DNA from: Taeniopygia guttata
Lineage: Eukaryota; Chordata; Aves; Passeriformes; Estrildidae
Direction of reading: 5' to 3'
Length of the DNA stretch: 64,000 bases
NCBI RefSeq assembly: GCF_048771995.1
Contig: NC_133043.1
Coordinates: 10,434,501-10,498,500, forward strand
The position numbers were made by a program, and so were the translations under genes. The notes beneath the pieces were generated by a model. That model did not search any database, was not told the origin of the DNA, and worked only from the letters and a program-made list of their open reading frames with translations. Shown piece by piece: positions 13,581-26,587 of this stretch (its first letter is position 1; every line of letters begins with the position of its first letter).

Positions 13581-16420
13581 GTTTTTTTAATTATTCCTCT
13601 GAAAGATTGAATAAATGGTGAAAAATATAATTCACCTCCATTCTGTATATATCATGATCTAGTTAATAGTAATATTCTAGCTGCTGAAATTTCCACAGTG
13701 TCTAATTCTTACAGGTGCCAGAAACACAGTTTTGCAGGTGGAATTCTGCAGTCTTCTAAAAGAGAGGAAGGGCAGCAAATAAATTACTTTTATCCCAAAC
13801 TCTTCCAAAAGTCACGTAAATAACACTGAACTTGATGCATTAATTGGCCAAGAAAAGCAGGGTTTTTTCCTTTTTTTCAAGCACGCTGCTCAGTTGTCCT
13901 TGCCTCACCCCGTGCTGCCTCGAGCGAGATGTATTAAAGCAGACATGTTTTTTTTCTGCAGAGGCTTCCAAACACACTGTATATGATCCTGCATTCCAGC
14001 TCTAATCAAAGGGTGCCTTTTATTTCCAGACAGATGTAGGTTACTACTTGAGATTTATACCAAAAAAAAAGGAAGAAATTGTAGAAAAATAGCTTAGGAA
14101 ATGAAAGTGAATTAAAAGCCAGTTTCATAGCAATGGAAATAAATACAAGAGCGACTGTTAAAATAGAGCACTGTTCCCTTGGGCTCTCTGTTCGAGCAGG
14201 GAGCCATGATAGGACAGTTTGGAAGTTAAGGTGGATGCTGCACTTTTTTCTTGGAAATACTATGGGTTTGTGCCTGTGTGACTGGAAACTGAGCTTGAAG
14301 ACTGTATTATCAATAATAGCAAATAAAATTTAGAATCAGAACAAAAGAAATTACATATTCTTGAAGCATCCCCCCCGGGGTATTTTTGGGTTTGTTCCTG
14401 TGTTTCACATAGTTGTGTATCTCAATGGCTCAGCAGAAAGCTGGATTTGCTGGATATGTGCAGACACTTCTTTCTGGGCTCTGCACTTGGATGCTGAACC
14501 ATTGCAGATGTGACAAGCAGATCCTTATTAGCAACAGTAGAATCTCAGCTACTCTAGGTGGTGCAAGCCTAATTTGCAGAATGCATCAGATGTTTTGCAT
14601 CTTATCCCCAGTTGCTGAAAGTACAGATTGGAGCTCAGGAGTTCACATGAAAAAGCTTTTTCAGGACTTTTTGTAGATCTCACTGTTAGTGACTCTCTTC
14701 ATTTGCTTCTGGTGACACTGCCTGGGTTTTCCATTGTCCTAAAAAAATCTGCCTGTCAGTCTTTGTGAAGAAGGAAGACAAGGAAAATTTATCCATTTAA
14801 TGGCAGAGAAGGGAAATCAGCCTTTGTGACCACTGGCTAAAAACTTCTGAGTGGAGTCACCACACTGAAGTGGTGTTAGAGTTCTTAATGCAGCTCATTA
14901 GAATGGAATTAACTGAGCATTTCAATAACACATCACAGTAATTAATATTATTTTTAACTATTTCCTTGTTTTGCTTCCATCACTGTTTCCAAATGCCTTT
15001 GCAGAGTGTAAGCCAGGCTGTTTGCATGCCTGGCAATCCATACCTCTTACTGCACTGTGTAATGTATATGAAATCAGCTGTGGACTGTTTGGAGCAAGGA
15101 GCACGGCTTGCACAGTCCCTTGTTTCTAACACCAAATGGTGGAGATTTCAGGGTGAAAACCAACACTGAAAATAGCCTTTTTCTAGAAGGAACTTAGCTT
15201 GAGGGGCCATCTTACCAGCTGATCCTTTCCTGTAGGATTTAATCTTAATTGTTTAAATGGGGATTATCAGTATAGTTGATAGTTCACAGCCCTGGTACTA
15301 ATGCTGTAACCTTCTTTTTCTCTTTGGCTGTAAATGTCAATCCTTTTATTCTACTTTAGAATCCTTTCATTCATTTTTAGCCCAGCGAAAGCCACGAGGG
15401 GCTTAAGAGTATTTCAACACTAGCCCACTTCCCTGTATACAAATATACAATCAAATATTATTTTAATTAGCAGTTGCCTTCAGTTCCAACATGCTTTATT
15501 GGGCCATCAAGTAGCTGAGTCCATAAATCTATACATTATAAATCTAATGCAGTAAACACCCCAGAAAGGAATCTTAATAGCACATAAGCTTGAGACAGCT
15601 TGCTGTGAAATTTCCATAAATATCTCTGAAGGGGTGTAGCAATATGAGGTGCATGAGAAATCAGTTTAAAAGAAGCAAACCAGCTGGCTTGTGTTACACA
15701 CTAAAGTGAAACCCACTTATGTGAATAATTGACATGAATAAAACATTTACATGGGGCTGAGCAGCTCCCTGTACCTACCAGGGAAAGCTGAATCTTGTCC
15801 ATGAATCTTGACTTCAGGGAAACTTTTGAAATCACCACTTTTATGCAGCAAATCATTTCAGCTTCAGTAAATTATTTTCAATCAACCAGATTGCCAGGAC
15901 TTGTCAGTGCTGCAAGTGTGAGAAACCACCTTTTAGACTGCTAAAACTGACCTGAGCCTGGGCTGGGCATTAAGCTCATTTCTACAGCTTCACCATGGAA
16001 TAGCAAACTGGAATGGAAGCTTCTCTGAGTTACAGCTCAGGGTGCACTAGGGAAAAAGCAAGTTCAAATGTCTTACTAAAATAAAATAAATTAACAGTTA
16101 TCAGAAGGACAAAAATTCCAAGAGTAGATCAGGATCAGCTTCATTTCAAATGTATCTTCCCTCCTGCCAGGCAGTAAAGGTGAAATTTGGGCCCAGATAT
16201 GTTTTAAGATAACTTGTTGTACTTTAAAATAACAGAAAGGACAAGCACTGTTGTATTTTTATGTAGCAATACCACCAGTCATTCACACATGACACCAGAT
16301 TCATGCTTTGTTTCAAGAGAAATAAAGCACTGGTGCCTGTTTCTTACCCAATTTACAGTTGGGATCTCAATCCTTTTTATACTGGCTGGGTATCCCATTC
16401 CACTGTTTAGTTGGTATCAC

Positions 16421-16640
16421 AGTGAAGAATATTTTGTTAACCTAGACAAAATTTCCCCTGAAGCAGCTTGTGCTCATTGGTTCTTGACTGTGCCCAGCAT
16501 CTTTGTGATTAGAGTGGGCTGAACAAACCCAATTCCCTCAACATTTCTTCATGTGCCAAGTTCTCCAACCTTCTCATCACCTTGGTGACCCTCCTCTGGA
16601 TCCTCCCCCATTTTTCTCTTCTCTGCCTTGAACTTGGAGG
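16421..16640 (-). mobile_element. CR1 LINE fragment, old copy
   Basis: On the + strand the text runs through blocks typical of reversed CR1 3' sequence: a GTGAAGAATATTTTGTTAACC stretch, CCCCTGAAGCAGCTTGTGC, GGCTGAACAAACCCAATTCC, and CACCTTGGTGACCCTCCTCT. These match my memory of the region around the reverse-transcriptase C-terminus and 3' end of avian CR1, in antisense. The copy is 5'-truncated, lacks the extreme 3' tail and is strongly diverged, so it looks old. Borders are approximate. Confidence 0.7.
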
Positions 16641-18249
16641 ATCAGTGCATTGAAGAGACCCCACATAATAAGGTAAAAAGGTTAATTAATTATTTTTACT
16701 ATGAAATGATTGATGAAGGCATTTTTTACCTTACTGATTTTCTAATAGCCATTTCTGTCCCAAGCAGACATTTCATCTGTAAGTCCCAGAAACACAAAGG
16801 GGCTGATGAGCCCTCATAAAGTACCACCTACACCAGATGGGTGTGAGAGCACTTAGAGTCACCTGGGAGGCATTAGGATGGAAGAAGTTTTGTAAAGAGG
16901 AGAAAGTCCATCTTACTCACTTTTAAAGTTTTCATGTGGCTGGTTTTGCCCAGGTAAATGAGTTTACAAAGTGTTCTAACCAAGCACCACCAGAACAAAA
17001 TCTCCCTTTTGCTGTATGCTCCAGCACTAAAATTCAGCAGTGCAGTGTCTATTCATTCTGCCACTGAACTGATTTTGTGAATTAGGAATTTCTGGGTTTG
17101 ATTTTCAAATAGGAGAAAGGGTCCATGCAGAACTGCCCTCCCAGGGAGGTATCTGCTAATTAATGGTTTAATCCTGATAGTTTAAAATCACACAAGAACA
17201 GCATAAAACCCCATAGCTGGGACACACTCATTTTTCCCCAGAAAACCCATTCTAGTTAATCTCTTCCATCCTCCCACTGTGTTCACCTTTAACATATGGC
17301 AGCTCTGTATCATAAGGCTGGCACCTAAAATTAGGCAGGCCCTTGCTATGCTCCCTCCTACTCCCGCCCACTGCTTGCATATGTATGTGGTTTGTAAGGA
17401 CCAGCTGTGAATTTTGCCCCTGTAAACACTGTTTCTCAAACGTTTTAATAGGACTAGATTTCAGATATTCTACATTAACAGCTATTTTCCTCAAGAATGC
17501 TTATCTTAAATTTTCAAAAAAGACAAGTAGAAGTTAAAATATTTTAAATCAAATATTTTAAAACTTGGGGGATCTTTCCCCTTAGATGTATTAGGGCCTG
17601 TGCTGTTTTCTATCTTACAACAAAAAGGAAACAGTAATGCTTTGTTTAGGATTATCTTTCAGCAATTTATCTAAAAATCAGAAGTTTCCCATGGAAGCAT
17701 TGTGTACTTCAGGTGCTCCATTGGAAAGCAGAGAATTTGCTCCAGGTTCAGTAGAAGCCTAAAGTCAATACTTAGAAAAAACCACACATGATGTGTTCCA
17801 GTAGATTTTTAAATTCTGCCTAACAAACCAGGTTTCTACTTGGAAAGCAGATATATTGTACTTAGATACTATAAAATTTTATTTTGTTTGGTCTTGCTTG
17901 GGAAAGAGACACCATTCACTGTACTGAAAACTGGGAATTCATAGAAACTGTTTATCATTTTAGCTGAGCTAAGACTAGCAAAGCATGTGTGATAGATGAA
18001 GAACTTCTGTAGTATGAATGTTGATGGTTTACAGCATTAGAGTCAAAGGTATCATCATAAAAGGAAATCAAAATTGATTTTACTTACTGTATGGTAACTT
18101 GAAAATACAGATTTGTTCCTTTTCTAAATGTTCTCTGTATATTTCTGCTGCTTTAAAAATGAAGGATGCAAACTCCAGCTCTGAGGTGTGTTCAGCTCAT
18201 TCCTGAATACCCTGGTGTGTTACAATATCCTGGTTATCTGCACTCTATC

Positions 18250-18277
18250 TCTAGCAAGGGTTGTGGCCCTTGCTAGA
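18250..18277. repeat. Perfect 11-bp inverted repeat with 6-base loop
   Basis: TCTAGCAAGGG, then TTGTGG, then CCCTTGCTAGA. The two arms are exact reverse complements and lie inside an STXBP4 intron. It would form a stable short hairpin in either strand's transcript. The stem is too short for a typical microRNA precursor. Confidence 0.75.
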
Positions 18278-20197
18278 AGAAATCAATTAAGTTCAAATCA
18301 TAGCAGACCTTATGTAGAAGTAAATCTCTGTATGTTCCACTCAGTTTTCAATCAGTTCAGAGTAGCAAACTAAGAAAACCATGATCTGCCATACTGACTT
18401 CAGCATGGAATTGAAATTCCCCTGGACTGAATCCAGTGCCAGCTCTGCTCCCAGCTCCCTGTAAAGCAGCAGGCAAGTTACTTGCACCAAAATTAGCAGT
18501 TATCAAGTCATCATTGTAGGTGTCCCCAGCTTAACTCTGATGTTTTGTGGGTAGGGATGGGTAATTTGAGGCATGCAGTGCTGCTTCCACCGAGTTCAAA
18601 GAAAGCTGCAGTTACTTTCATCTCTTAAAATTTGGACTTTTCCTATTTTACATTTCATTAAAAAAAAAAGAGGTTGTTTTTGAAAATACTTCCTTTTACC
18701 TGTCATCCTCTAATTCTCCTGAATGAAAATAAAGAATAGTTACATAGTCACAAGAAGTGGCAAATACTTAAATAGAACTGGCTGAGCACTAAGTGCTATT
18801 TGCTGTTACTGTTGTTTAAAGAACAGGGATCCAGAGCTGTCTCCATCCATCAGCTCAGCATCAGTTCACACACCTTCTGAAGAAGCCGTGTGAATCTGGG
18901 TAGTCCTGACATGTTTCTCTTGGATTTTTGGAATTCAGTTTCTCTGATTCTCACTGAAATCATTTTGCATGACTATAAGGAAAATAATCTCAGATGTAGA
19001 ACTAGGAAACTTGGCGTTGGATTTTATGATAACATGAGCTTGTAGTACAAGAATGTTAAGACCTTAAGCTGCTTTTGGTTGAGCAATCTTTTTTTCCCTG
19101 TGAGGTTGTTTGTTTTTTAATATCAAGAACCAAAATGGAGAAACATTCTTTCAGCTTCCACAGACACTGCACAGACTGTCCAACTTCTGACCTGTCACAG
19201 AAGGCATCTGTTAAAATTTCTTCTGTGAGAAAACAGAAGAAGGTGAAATTATTTTGCTTCCTGGATTTGGGAGGGCTGTCAGAAGCAAATCTAAGCACAC
19301 AGCAAGGTTTTTTAGGATGTGCTTCATCTGGAGCAAAATCACTGCTCCAGGTTCATGTCAGTTTAGTGCAGAAGGACTTTAAACAAAAGCCTTGAACGTT
19401 CTCTGATGCACTTGCAAATACACAGCACCAGAATTTTTCTGCAGCTCACCTGGAGACAGGGCTGTGAGTAAGTGCACACGCTGAACCTGCACTTCAGAGG
19501 AGCAGCACTTGGCTGATCCTGAGGGAGACAGATTTCAGGTACTACTTTCAAGCTGAGAAGTGCCTGTGCTGCCACTCAAACCTTAGTTCTGACTCACCCT
19601 TGGCTCAGATCCTGCTGTTGTTACTGATTTTATTTTAGTTCGAGCAATTTGTTTATTGTTGACAATTTTTTATGATGCAGCACACACTATTTGGTTGGAT
19701 AAATCTTCTTCCTAGTGATTACTGCCCTCTGAAATGGCTCATAGATTTTTCTGAGTAGACAAAGGTTTAATTGGTTTAATCAAGGAATAAATAGCAAGGC
19801 TGTCTTCTGGGGTTTCACTTTATATCCCTCAATCTTTAATTAATACTCAAGCAAAATCTGCAATCCCAGAGGGAAATACAAGAAACATTTATGTTGCCTC
19901 AGGACACAGCTCCATGAGGTGACAAGTGCTCTTGATCTTACTACACCAGTAAAATTAAGGTCACTGACATTTTCCAGGACCTCCCAGCATCTCCTGGGGT
20001 ACTATTAGAGGTTGTATGTTCCTTTTGAAATGTCTTGTAAGAGGGTACAGCCTTAAATTAATTTTAACAAAAAAGGAAAAATAAAAAATGAATGTTTCCA
20101 TTAATATAATCCTATCTTGATAAATGCAGTGCAAAAACCCTTCTCAAGCTGCCTTTAGGATTTGTGTATGGTAACTGTCATCCTTAGATGCTCTCAG

Positions 20198-20220
20198 GAT
20201 TGATTGATTGATTGATTGAC
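20198..20220. repeat. GATT tetranucleotide microsatellite
   Basis: About five to six tandem GATT units in an STXBP4 intron, followed by decayed units (GACT, GAAT). A simple length-variable repeat. Confidence 0.85.
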
Positions 20221-23200
20221 TGAATGATAGGTAATACTTGCATCAATGTCACTCAGTTGTTTTATTTTGCTCTAATTGCTTACCCGCTAAATTAAAATGC
20301 TTTAGTTACAGCTCAGAATAAGTTATTGCTGGCAAATCTTCCCAGCATTTGCTCTTCAAAATAGCAAGAGTTTTCCAGTGCTTGACAGCATTCAGTACCT
20401 GCTTTGCAACCAGTGGCCTTTCCAGAGGGGAAAAAAACAACTTCCAGTAATGCATGTAAGGTTTGTAGGGCAACATCCTGCAGAGACCCACAGCACTTGT
20501 GTGTCTGCAACACTTCACAGCTCTCTGTTAGGCTCCAGATTTTGGCCCTAGTTGGAGAGCACAATTTAAGGTGAAAAATATATCTTGATAATGCTTTAAA
20601 TGTCAAAAAAATGTGCAGGTATTTTTTCCATTAGGTTTTCTCTGAATTTTTGAGTTATTCTTTTCTTAAAAGATTGTCTGAGGTTGTAGTTTTAAAAGAA
20701 ATAATTTTCCATCTGAAGAAGGAAGAGCCATAAGGAGAGTAATTATAATGGCATTTGGAATAATCCGCTACTATTTCTTTGCCAAAACATCCCTCTGTTC
20801 TCATGTTTTGTTTTCCCAAGCTCTGAAATTTGTCCTGCAGTTTGCTAATGTTAAAAAGACAGACTAATCTACTGACATATTTCCAGATCAAATGTTTCTG
20901 TTTTCTAGCAATAAATTTGGCTGCCCTCCGATTGCAGTGATTTGTTTGAAAACCTAAAAATCTTTAAATGTTGCTAATTGCTCTGAAAATGTTAAATTAG
21001 ACTTTTGAACAGGAACATTTGCAAATGAAAAATGTTGTACATTTAAACTTTATAATGCTGGCTTTCCAAATATTCCTTTAATATTCAAATCAGTTGCATC
21101 AGTTAAGCAAAACCTGAGGCAGACTTGGACTCCCTCTCACTTTTTATTGCTGGCCCTAACACACAAATCAGAGAGGATGTATTTCTGATACAAGAATGTT
21201 CTCCAAACCAGTAAATCTGGGATTATCTCTTCGGACTGATTATGTCAAAGCTCTTTAGTCACAGCACTTTTGCAGAGCTAAAAATAAACAGCAGCGGGGT
21301 TTATACATTTATTCTCTACCTAAATAATCTGCACGTATTGTGTGTGTCTGTCTACAATGTGAGACGTGGTATCTGGACTTAATGTTTATTTATAAGAGCT
21401 CTTTTCCTAGGAAGGATTTTGGCAAAGGTTTTAAACCAAACTGTCTTAAGAGAATAAAGTCTAGAGCAAGCTGAAAGGAGCTGGGTTCAAACCAGAGGTG
21501 TTTGCAGCAGCAGCTTGACAACAAAGCAAAACTTGGAGCCATGTGTCTTGAACATGAATGAAAACTGGTTCTTTTCTTTCTTACCAGTAATGAAACAATC
21601 CTATGCCATCAAATACAGAGAAAGGTAACCCAGATTTCAGTGCCACAGTTTTGCACTGTTAAAGATCTGGAGAATTTAGTGCATTTTATTTGTGTGAGAG
21701 CAAACTGAAGTTCTTACAGCAGTAGCAGGAAGTTTGGCATGCTGTCATTTGCCTCCTGGCCCTGGAGAATGCAGGAGAAAACTCTTCTGAAGAAGAAACA
21801 CTTTACAAAGAATTTTTAGTTGGATACATCAGAGATCTGTGGATACCTTTCCATGTAGCTCTCCACTGCTGTGCAGTCTCTCCCATTTCACAGGGCTGAG
21901 GCTGCATGCTCAGGAGGAAATGCAGCCAAGGCTCCAGGTACACAGCAGGTCAGGGCATGCACACAAGGAAGTCAAGGGAAAAAGAAAAATACTCTAAAAT
22001 CATTTTGGTCTTATTTAAATTCAGAATTGGTTTGATAAAAGTCAACATATAAACACTTAAAATAGTGCTGGAGGCAGTAAGTCTTGCATTGGCAGAGGTG
22101 GAATGGATGGAATCCAGTTCATTCAGCTGCTCCTGTAATTCTGCAGGTATTGGAAGAAGTTCTGTGTGTTATACCAATAAACCACATGCTGGGACCTCAA
22201 TTTGGAGCACATCTCCAATACTAAGACTTTTTGACTGAATATTTTAATTGGGAAACAAGGCATTTCCTGACCTTATAGAAAACATTGCAGAAATATGCAG
22301 CAAAGATATTTTTCTGAGTATATTTACAAATGTAAACATATTCATAATATAAATATGAATGCATACATTTCCCTGTGTTGTGGAATAATGGGAATAGTGT
22401 TCTTGGTTGCACAGACTTTATTACGAAGTCTCTCATAAAACATTGTAAAACAACTCTTTTCATGTTCATGTTGGCTGTCACCTGACTTTCTGAAGGTAAA
22501 CATTGGAAATGTTTGGCAAGTTGCTCTTATTCCTAGTAAAAAAAAGTACATTTGCTTTCTTAGAATTAAAGAATTACTGTCCTTGAGAGTGCTCATTGTC
22601 TGCTGCACTGTATTTTCTGTAGGAACGTTTTTCATTTTTCCTTTTGTTTTAACTCCCGTGAAACGGATCCTACAACCCCAGTAATGCATATTGTTGTAAC
22701 AAAAGAAGGAATGGAGTCTGTCCAGTCCTGCTCCCACCAAAAGAGCACTTCTGAATTGGTTTTACACAAAACTTGAGCTTTGGGGTTTGATTATTTTTTT
22801 TTTAATGTTTGAGAACAGAGGGTATGGCCTTTATATTCCACTTTGTCTTCCTTGTGTTGTCCTTGCTCAGGCGTTGCCTCAGTCGAAGCAGTGCCCGAAT
22901 TCTCAGGTTACCTGCTCAGAGCAGGGATTTACATTAGGATTAAATTTACCTTTTGGTGAACAGTATCATCCTCATCACACCCAGCTGATTGCAAGCTCAG
23001 TGCACTCAGCTGGAAGGTGTGAATAGGATGATCATGGTGATCTCAAACCCATCACTCAGTGTAGTGGAACATTGACTCGAATTCCTACTTCAATATCTGT
23101 TCCTGTAATCAGTTATTCAAGGGAGTGTTCTCACACAGAGAAAGACAAAACCTGTTCTAACTTGAAAAGGTAAATCCAGAGTAGTTCCTTCAAATTTAAT

Positions 23201-23844
23201 TAAACCAATGCACCTGGAGAGTGAGTACAGACCTGGCCTTTAGGGACACTGTTAGGACCTGTGAGAAGAGCCATTTGTCCTTTGTGGCATTTATTGCACC
23301 TACAATATTTTTCAGCTTGTTCTTGTAGTGAACTTGTATTACAAAATTAATCTTTGCACTGACTTTACTATAAAAGCTGTGAATTTATTAGCAAGATTTT
23401 TTTTTTCCAAGTGCAAAGAAGCTATTTCCTTTCCAAGAACACATTATTCCAGAAGGGAGAAGAGGCAGTGTGTTGCCCACACACAGTATGGCTCACATGC
23501 ACACACCATTCACAAGGTGTGCCGTGTTCTCAGCACAGACTCCAAACCTGTCCTTGTGTCTGTCCTTACTGAGTCCTGCCTGGGCTCTTTCCCTGCACAC
23601 AGAAGCTTTCCAGAGACTGTAAAGCAGCTTGTCCTGCATGTCAGGTGTAGGGTTTAAACTTAAAAATCAGCACTGATGCCCTTTTATTGTGTGTGTAAAG
23701 GCTGTGGGAGCACATCCAGAATTTGGGCTAGAGGAGATGTAAAAAATATATTTTTTTTATTATTATTCTTTCTGCAAAAGAGGAATTAGTTAATGATGCT
23801 AGAATAGTAATTATGGAGTTGTTTGGGTAGAAATGACATTAAAT

Positions 23845-23941
23845 ACCCCCTCATTCCAACCCCCTGCCATGGACAGGGGCACCTTCCACTATCCCAGATT
23901 GCTCCAAGCCCCATCCAGCCTGGCCCAGGACACTTCAGGGT
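23845..23941 (-). mobile_element. CR1 LINE fragment, about 100 bp
   Basis: CCAACCCCCTGCCATGGACA, then GGGGCACCTTCCACTATCCC, then GCTCCAAGCCCCATCCAGCC is the reversed 3' region of avian CR1 elements. Both ends are lost. It lies in the last STXBP4 intron, about 400 bp before the terminal exon. Confidence 0.8.
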
Positions 23942-24330
23942 TCATGTTCTAAAGAGCTGAGTGTGTTTCTGCAATGTGATTCCACATTTGCTTAACTTCC
24001 TCTTGACCACCCTGCTTCCCTCAGGCTGTAAGCAGTGAGATGGCCATGTTAATATCCTGCTGTGTTAATTGTCTGCCCGGTAATTAACAAGAAATGTCAC
24101 CAGTCTGTGTCAGGAGTCTCATCCAAAAGCATTCTCTTTATTGCACTGGGAAATGGAACCTCCAGTCCAGTTTCTGGCTGTCTGAAGACTCCACATTTGT
24201 TTTTAAAAATCTTGTATTTAGCAAGAAAAAGACAGTTCTGTGTTTGAAGGTGTCATAATGATTGTTACATAATGATTGGGGTGGGTTAGGCTCTTTTGGG
24301 TTGCTGATAGCATTTCTTGTTGCTTTTTAG

Positions 24331-24442
24331 CCATGTGACACAGACAACGTCCTGGATCCATCCCGTCACCAGCGCCCTGAGCTTGCTGTGCTCCGAGGAG
24401 GAGGAGGATGGGCTCAGAGACCTTCCCGGGCCCAAGAGCTGA
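24331..24442 (+). CDS. STXBP4: STXBP4 terminal coding exon, end of WW domain and acidic tail
   Basis: Seen: acceptor TGCTTTTTAG at 24321-24330. The first C completes AAC (Asn), then the exon reads HVTQTTSWIHP, the third WW strand with the second conserved Trp and the final Pro. A tail with the acidic run EEEED follows, ending GPKS before TGA at 24440-24442. Joined to the previous exon, the whole WW domain is intact with all signature positions. From memory human STXBP4 also ends with an acidic stretch and a Lys-Ser C-terminus, so length and end agree. The domain is a phosphotyrosine-independent proline-motif reader, and nothing suggests decay. Confidence 0.94.
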
Positions 24443-25085
24443 GGACAGCTGTGCACAGAGAGGTTTTTGTCTGCTTTTAGTCCCTTAGTGAGCAGATGCA
24501 CAGGTTTTTATCTACCTACTTCTAGTGTGATGTAGTAGTACTGGTGACGCTTCTCCCCATCAAGCTGGAGGAGTTCTGCTGGTTTTGAGGTGGGTTTGTT
24601 GATGTGTGCTACAGAGGATGCAGAGGCCACAGGAGTCCTTAATCTGCCCCATTTTGGTGGGCCAGGGATCAGTCTTACCTTAGGGCCCAGTCCCATCTTT
24701 TCATGATTTCCCCACAGACCCGTAATTTCCCTGACCTGAAGCTGAATTTTCCAGGTCAGCTGAAATTTTCACAGCTCTGAGCAACATGAGATTTAAGATG
24801 GGACCACTGGTGGTAGATTCCAGCTGATGATTGACTGAGAGATGCAAAATGAGGTTGAGATTTTGGACCAATGATAGTGAGAAAAATGGAAATTACTTAA
24901 CTGAAAACTCTTATTTCTATGGGAGAAATCTTCAAATAAGTTTTGCTACTAGAAATTTAGTGATTTATTAGAAATATTGGAGCCCTGATGACTTTTTAAA
25001 CAAATACTTACTAAAATTGGTTGTTGAGCTTTAGAAAATGTGTCTTTGATAAGTTGTCAAATAAAAAGAAAGTTTTTGTAGAGGA
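24443..25085 (+). other. STXBP4: STXBP4 3' UTR (inferred)
   Basis: Non-coding sequence from the TGA to shortly after the first canonical AATAAA. The end is inferred. It would give a 3' UTR of about 640 bases, but alternative or later polyadenylation cannot be excluded. Confidence 0.55.
25060..25065 (+). terminator. Candidate polyadenylation signal for STXBP4
   Basis: AATAAA, the first canonical hexamer downstream of the STXBP4 stop codon, followed within 20 bases by a T-rich GTTTTTGT stretch that could act as the downstream element. Confidence 0.5.
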
Positions 25086-26441
25086 CATCATACTCTGACA
25101 ACAGTATGAGGCAATATGAAAATTATTCTACTTTTGTACTCTGCTAAACCAATACAGACACACATCAAATACTTCAGTGGAAGCTGTGAAGTTTCAAGTA
25201 CAATGAAACCTGTGAAACCACCTCCAGGATCAGCAGAAATCAGTCACCTCCTCAGAACTGGTCTTTTAAGTAGAACAAAATCATTTTGTACACATCAGTG
25301 ATGTTTTAAAGAGGATAAAGAAAATGATGGGGGGTGCAAGTTAATGAAAAGGTTTCTGTGTACCTCAATAGCACAGGATATTTTAAATCTCATTATTCAC
25401 AGCACCATGTCTGATGTCAGCTTTGTCAAATGTATGATTCTGTGCTGCATTTTTCTGGCGGCTCTTTATATGTGTGTTGTGTATATAATGGTGAGTGTTA
25501 CTAATGAATGAGACAGACCTGAACCTGCAGAAACACTGATGGATATGCCAGAGGAAATCTCTTAGCTCTGCTTCAGTCCAGGAGAGAGAAGGGGACTGTG
25601 GCAGTGTGAGGAAGGCACAGGCTGCAGTCACATTGTTTGAGGTCTGGCTTCAGCAGGTGTGGCATTGGAGTTAAGAATTGTTGTCCTCTGAGGAATGAAT
25701 GTCAAAATCAGACTCACTCACGGTTCTGGTGCCTTGACCACGCTCTCTGTCTTCAGCAGTGCAGAGCTGCGCCAGGTCAGGCTCACTGGAACAGTTGATC
25801 CTTTTGAACCAAAATAATTCACCTTTTTTTGAAATCCAAGTCAGGCCTCTGAATAGCAGCCCAGTAATCTCCTGCACTTGGCCAGAGAGCTGGAGAGCAG
25901 CACATCACCAAACATTCTTCCTGAAGCTCACAAAAGAGGCCTTTACAGGCTTTGCAGGAAGTAGATGTCAGGGTATATTGAATAAGCAAATAGGAAAAAT
26001 TTGTTTTGTACTTTCAACTTGGTCAGACCCAAATTATCTGTGAATCTACACAGGTGGTGTGGATTAGGGGAAAAAAGCTTGCTCAGCAGACCCACAGTAA
26101 CTTACATTTCTAAGAAAACTTCTCCCAGCAATAACACATGAATGGCTTAGCCATATTTGCTGCAGTGGCTCCTGCATGCTCCAGAGCCTCCTTTGTGCTC
26201 CCAGAGAGCTCAGGCCAAAGGGACAGAGGATGTGCTTCAGGTTCGGGCTTGGACACTCCAGAAGCATTTTTATTTAAATCCCTTTTCTCAGAATGGCACA
26301 GACTCATGACCTACAGGAGATATGTCACCTGAATTCCTTGTGCTATTTGCTGTAGCCATAGTAGTCATTTGGATGCTTTATGACAGCACTTTCTGTTCAT
26401 ACTTCAGTGATATCCAGCCTGCACAGGTGTGAAATATTCCA

Positions 26442-26587
26442 GCTCCCCAGCTCTGCTCAGGAGAGGTTTGGGATTCCAGCTCCCCAGTTCTGCTCAGGAG
26501 GGGTTTGGGATTCCAGCTCCCCAGTTCTGCTCAGGAGGGGTTTGGGATTCCAGCTCCCCAGTTCTGCTCAGGAGGGGTTTGAGGCAC
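26442..26587. repeat. 37-bp tandem repeat, about four copies
   Basis: Units start at 26442, 26479, 26516 and 26553. Each begins GCTCCCCAG and ends GGGATTCCA, with the last unit diverging at its end. Copies 2 and 3 are identical over most of their length, so the array expanded recently. It is followed by about 300 bp of GC-richer sequence with no recognisable gene. Confidence 0.92.

Larger units (their letters stand above)
13375..24330 (+). other. STXBP4 intron, 11.0 kb
   Basis: Lies between the two WW-domain exons (donor GTGAGT, acceptor GCTTTTTAG). It includes two CR1 fragments, an AT-rich palindromic tract near 13517-13580, a GATT microsatellite at about 20198-20220 and a perfect hairpin at 18250-18277. 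I see no other gene. The open frames inside are short and unremarkable. Confidence 0.75.
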
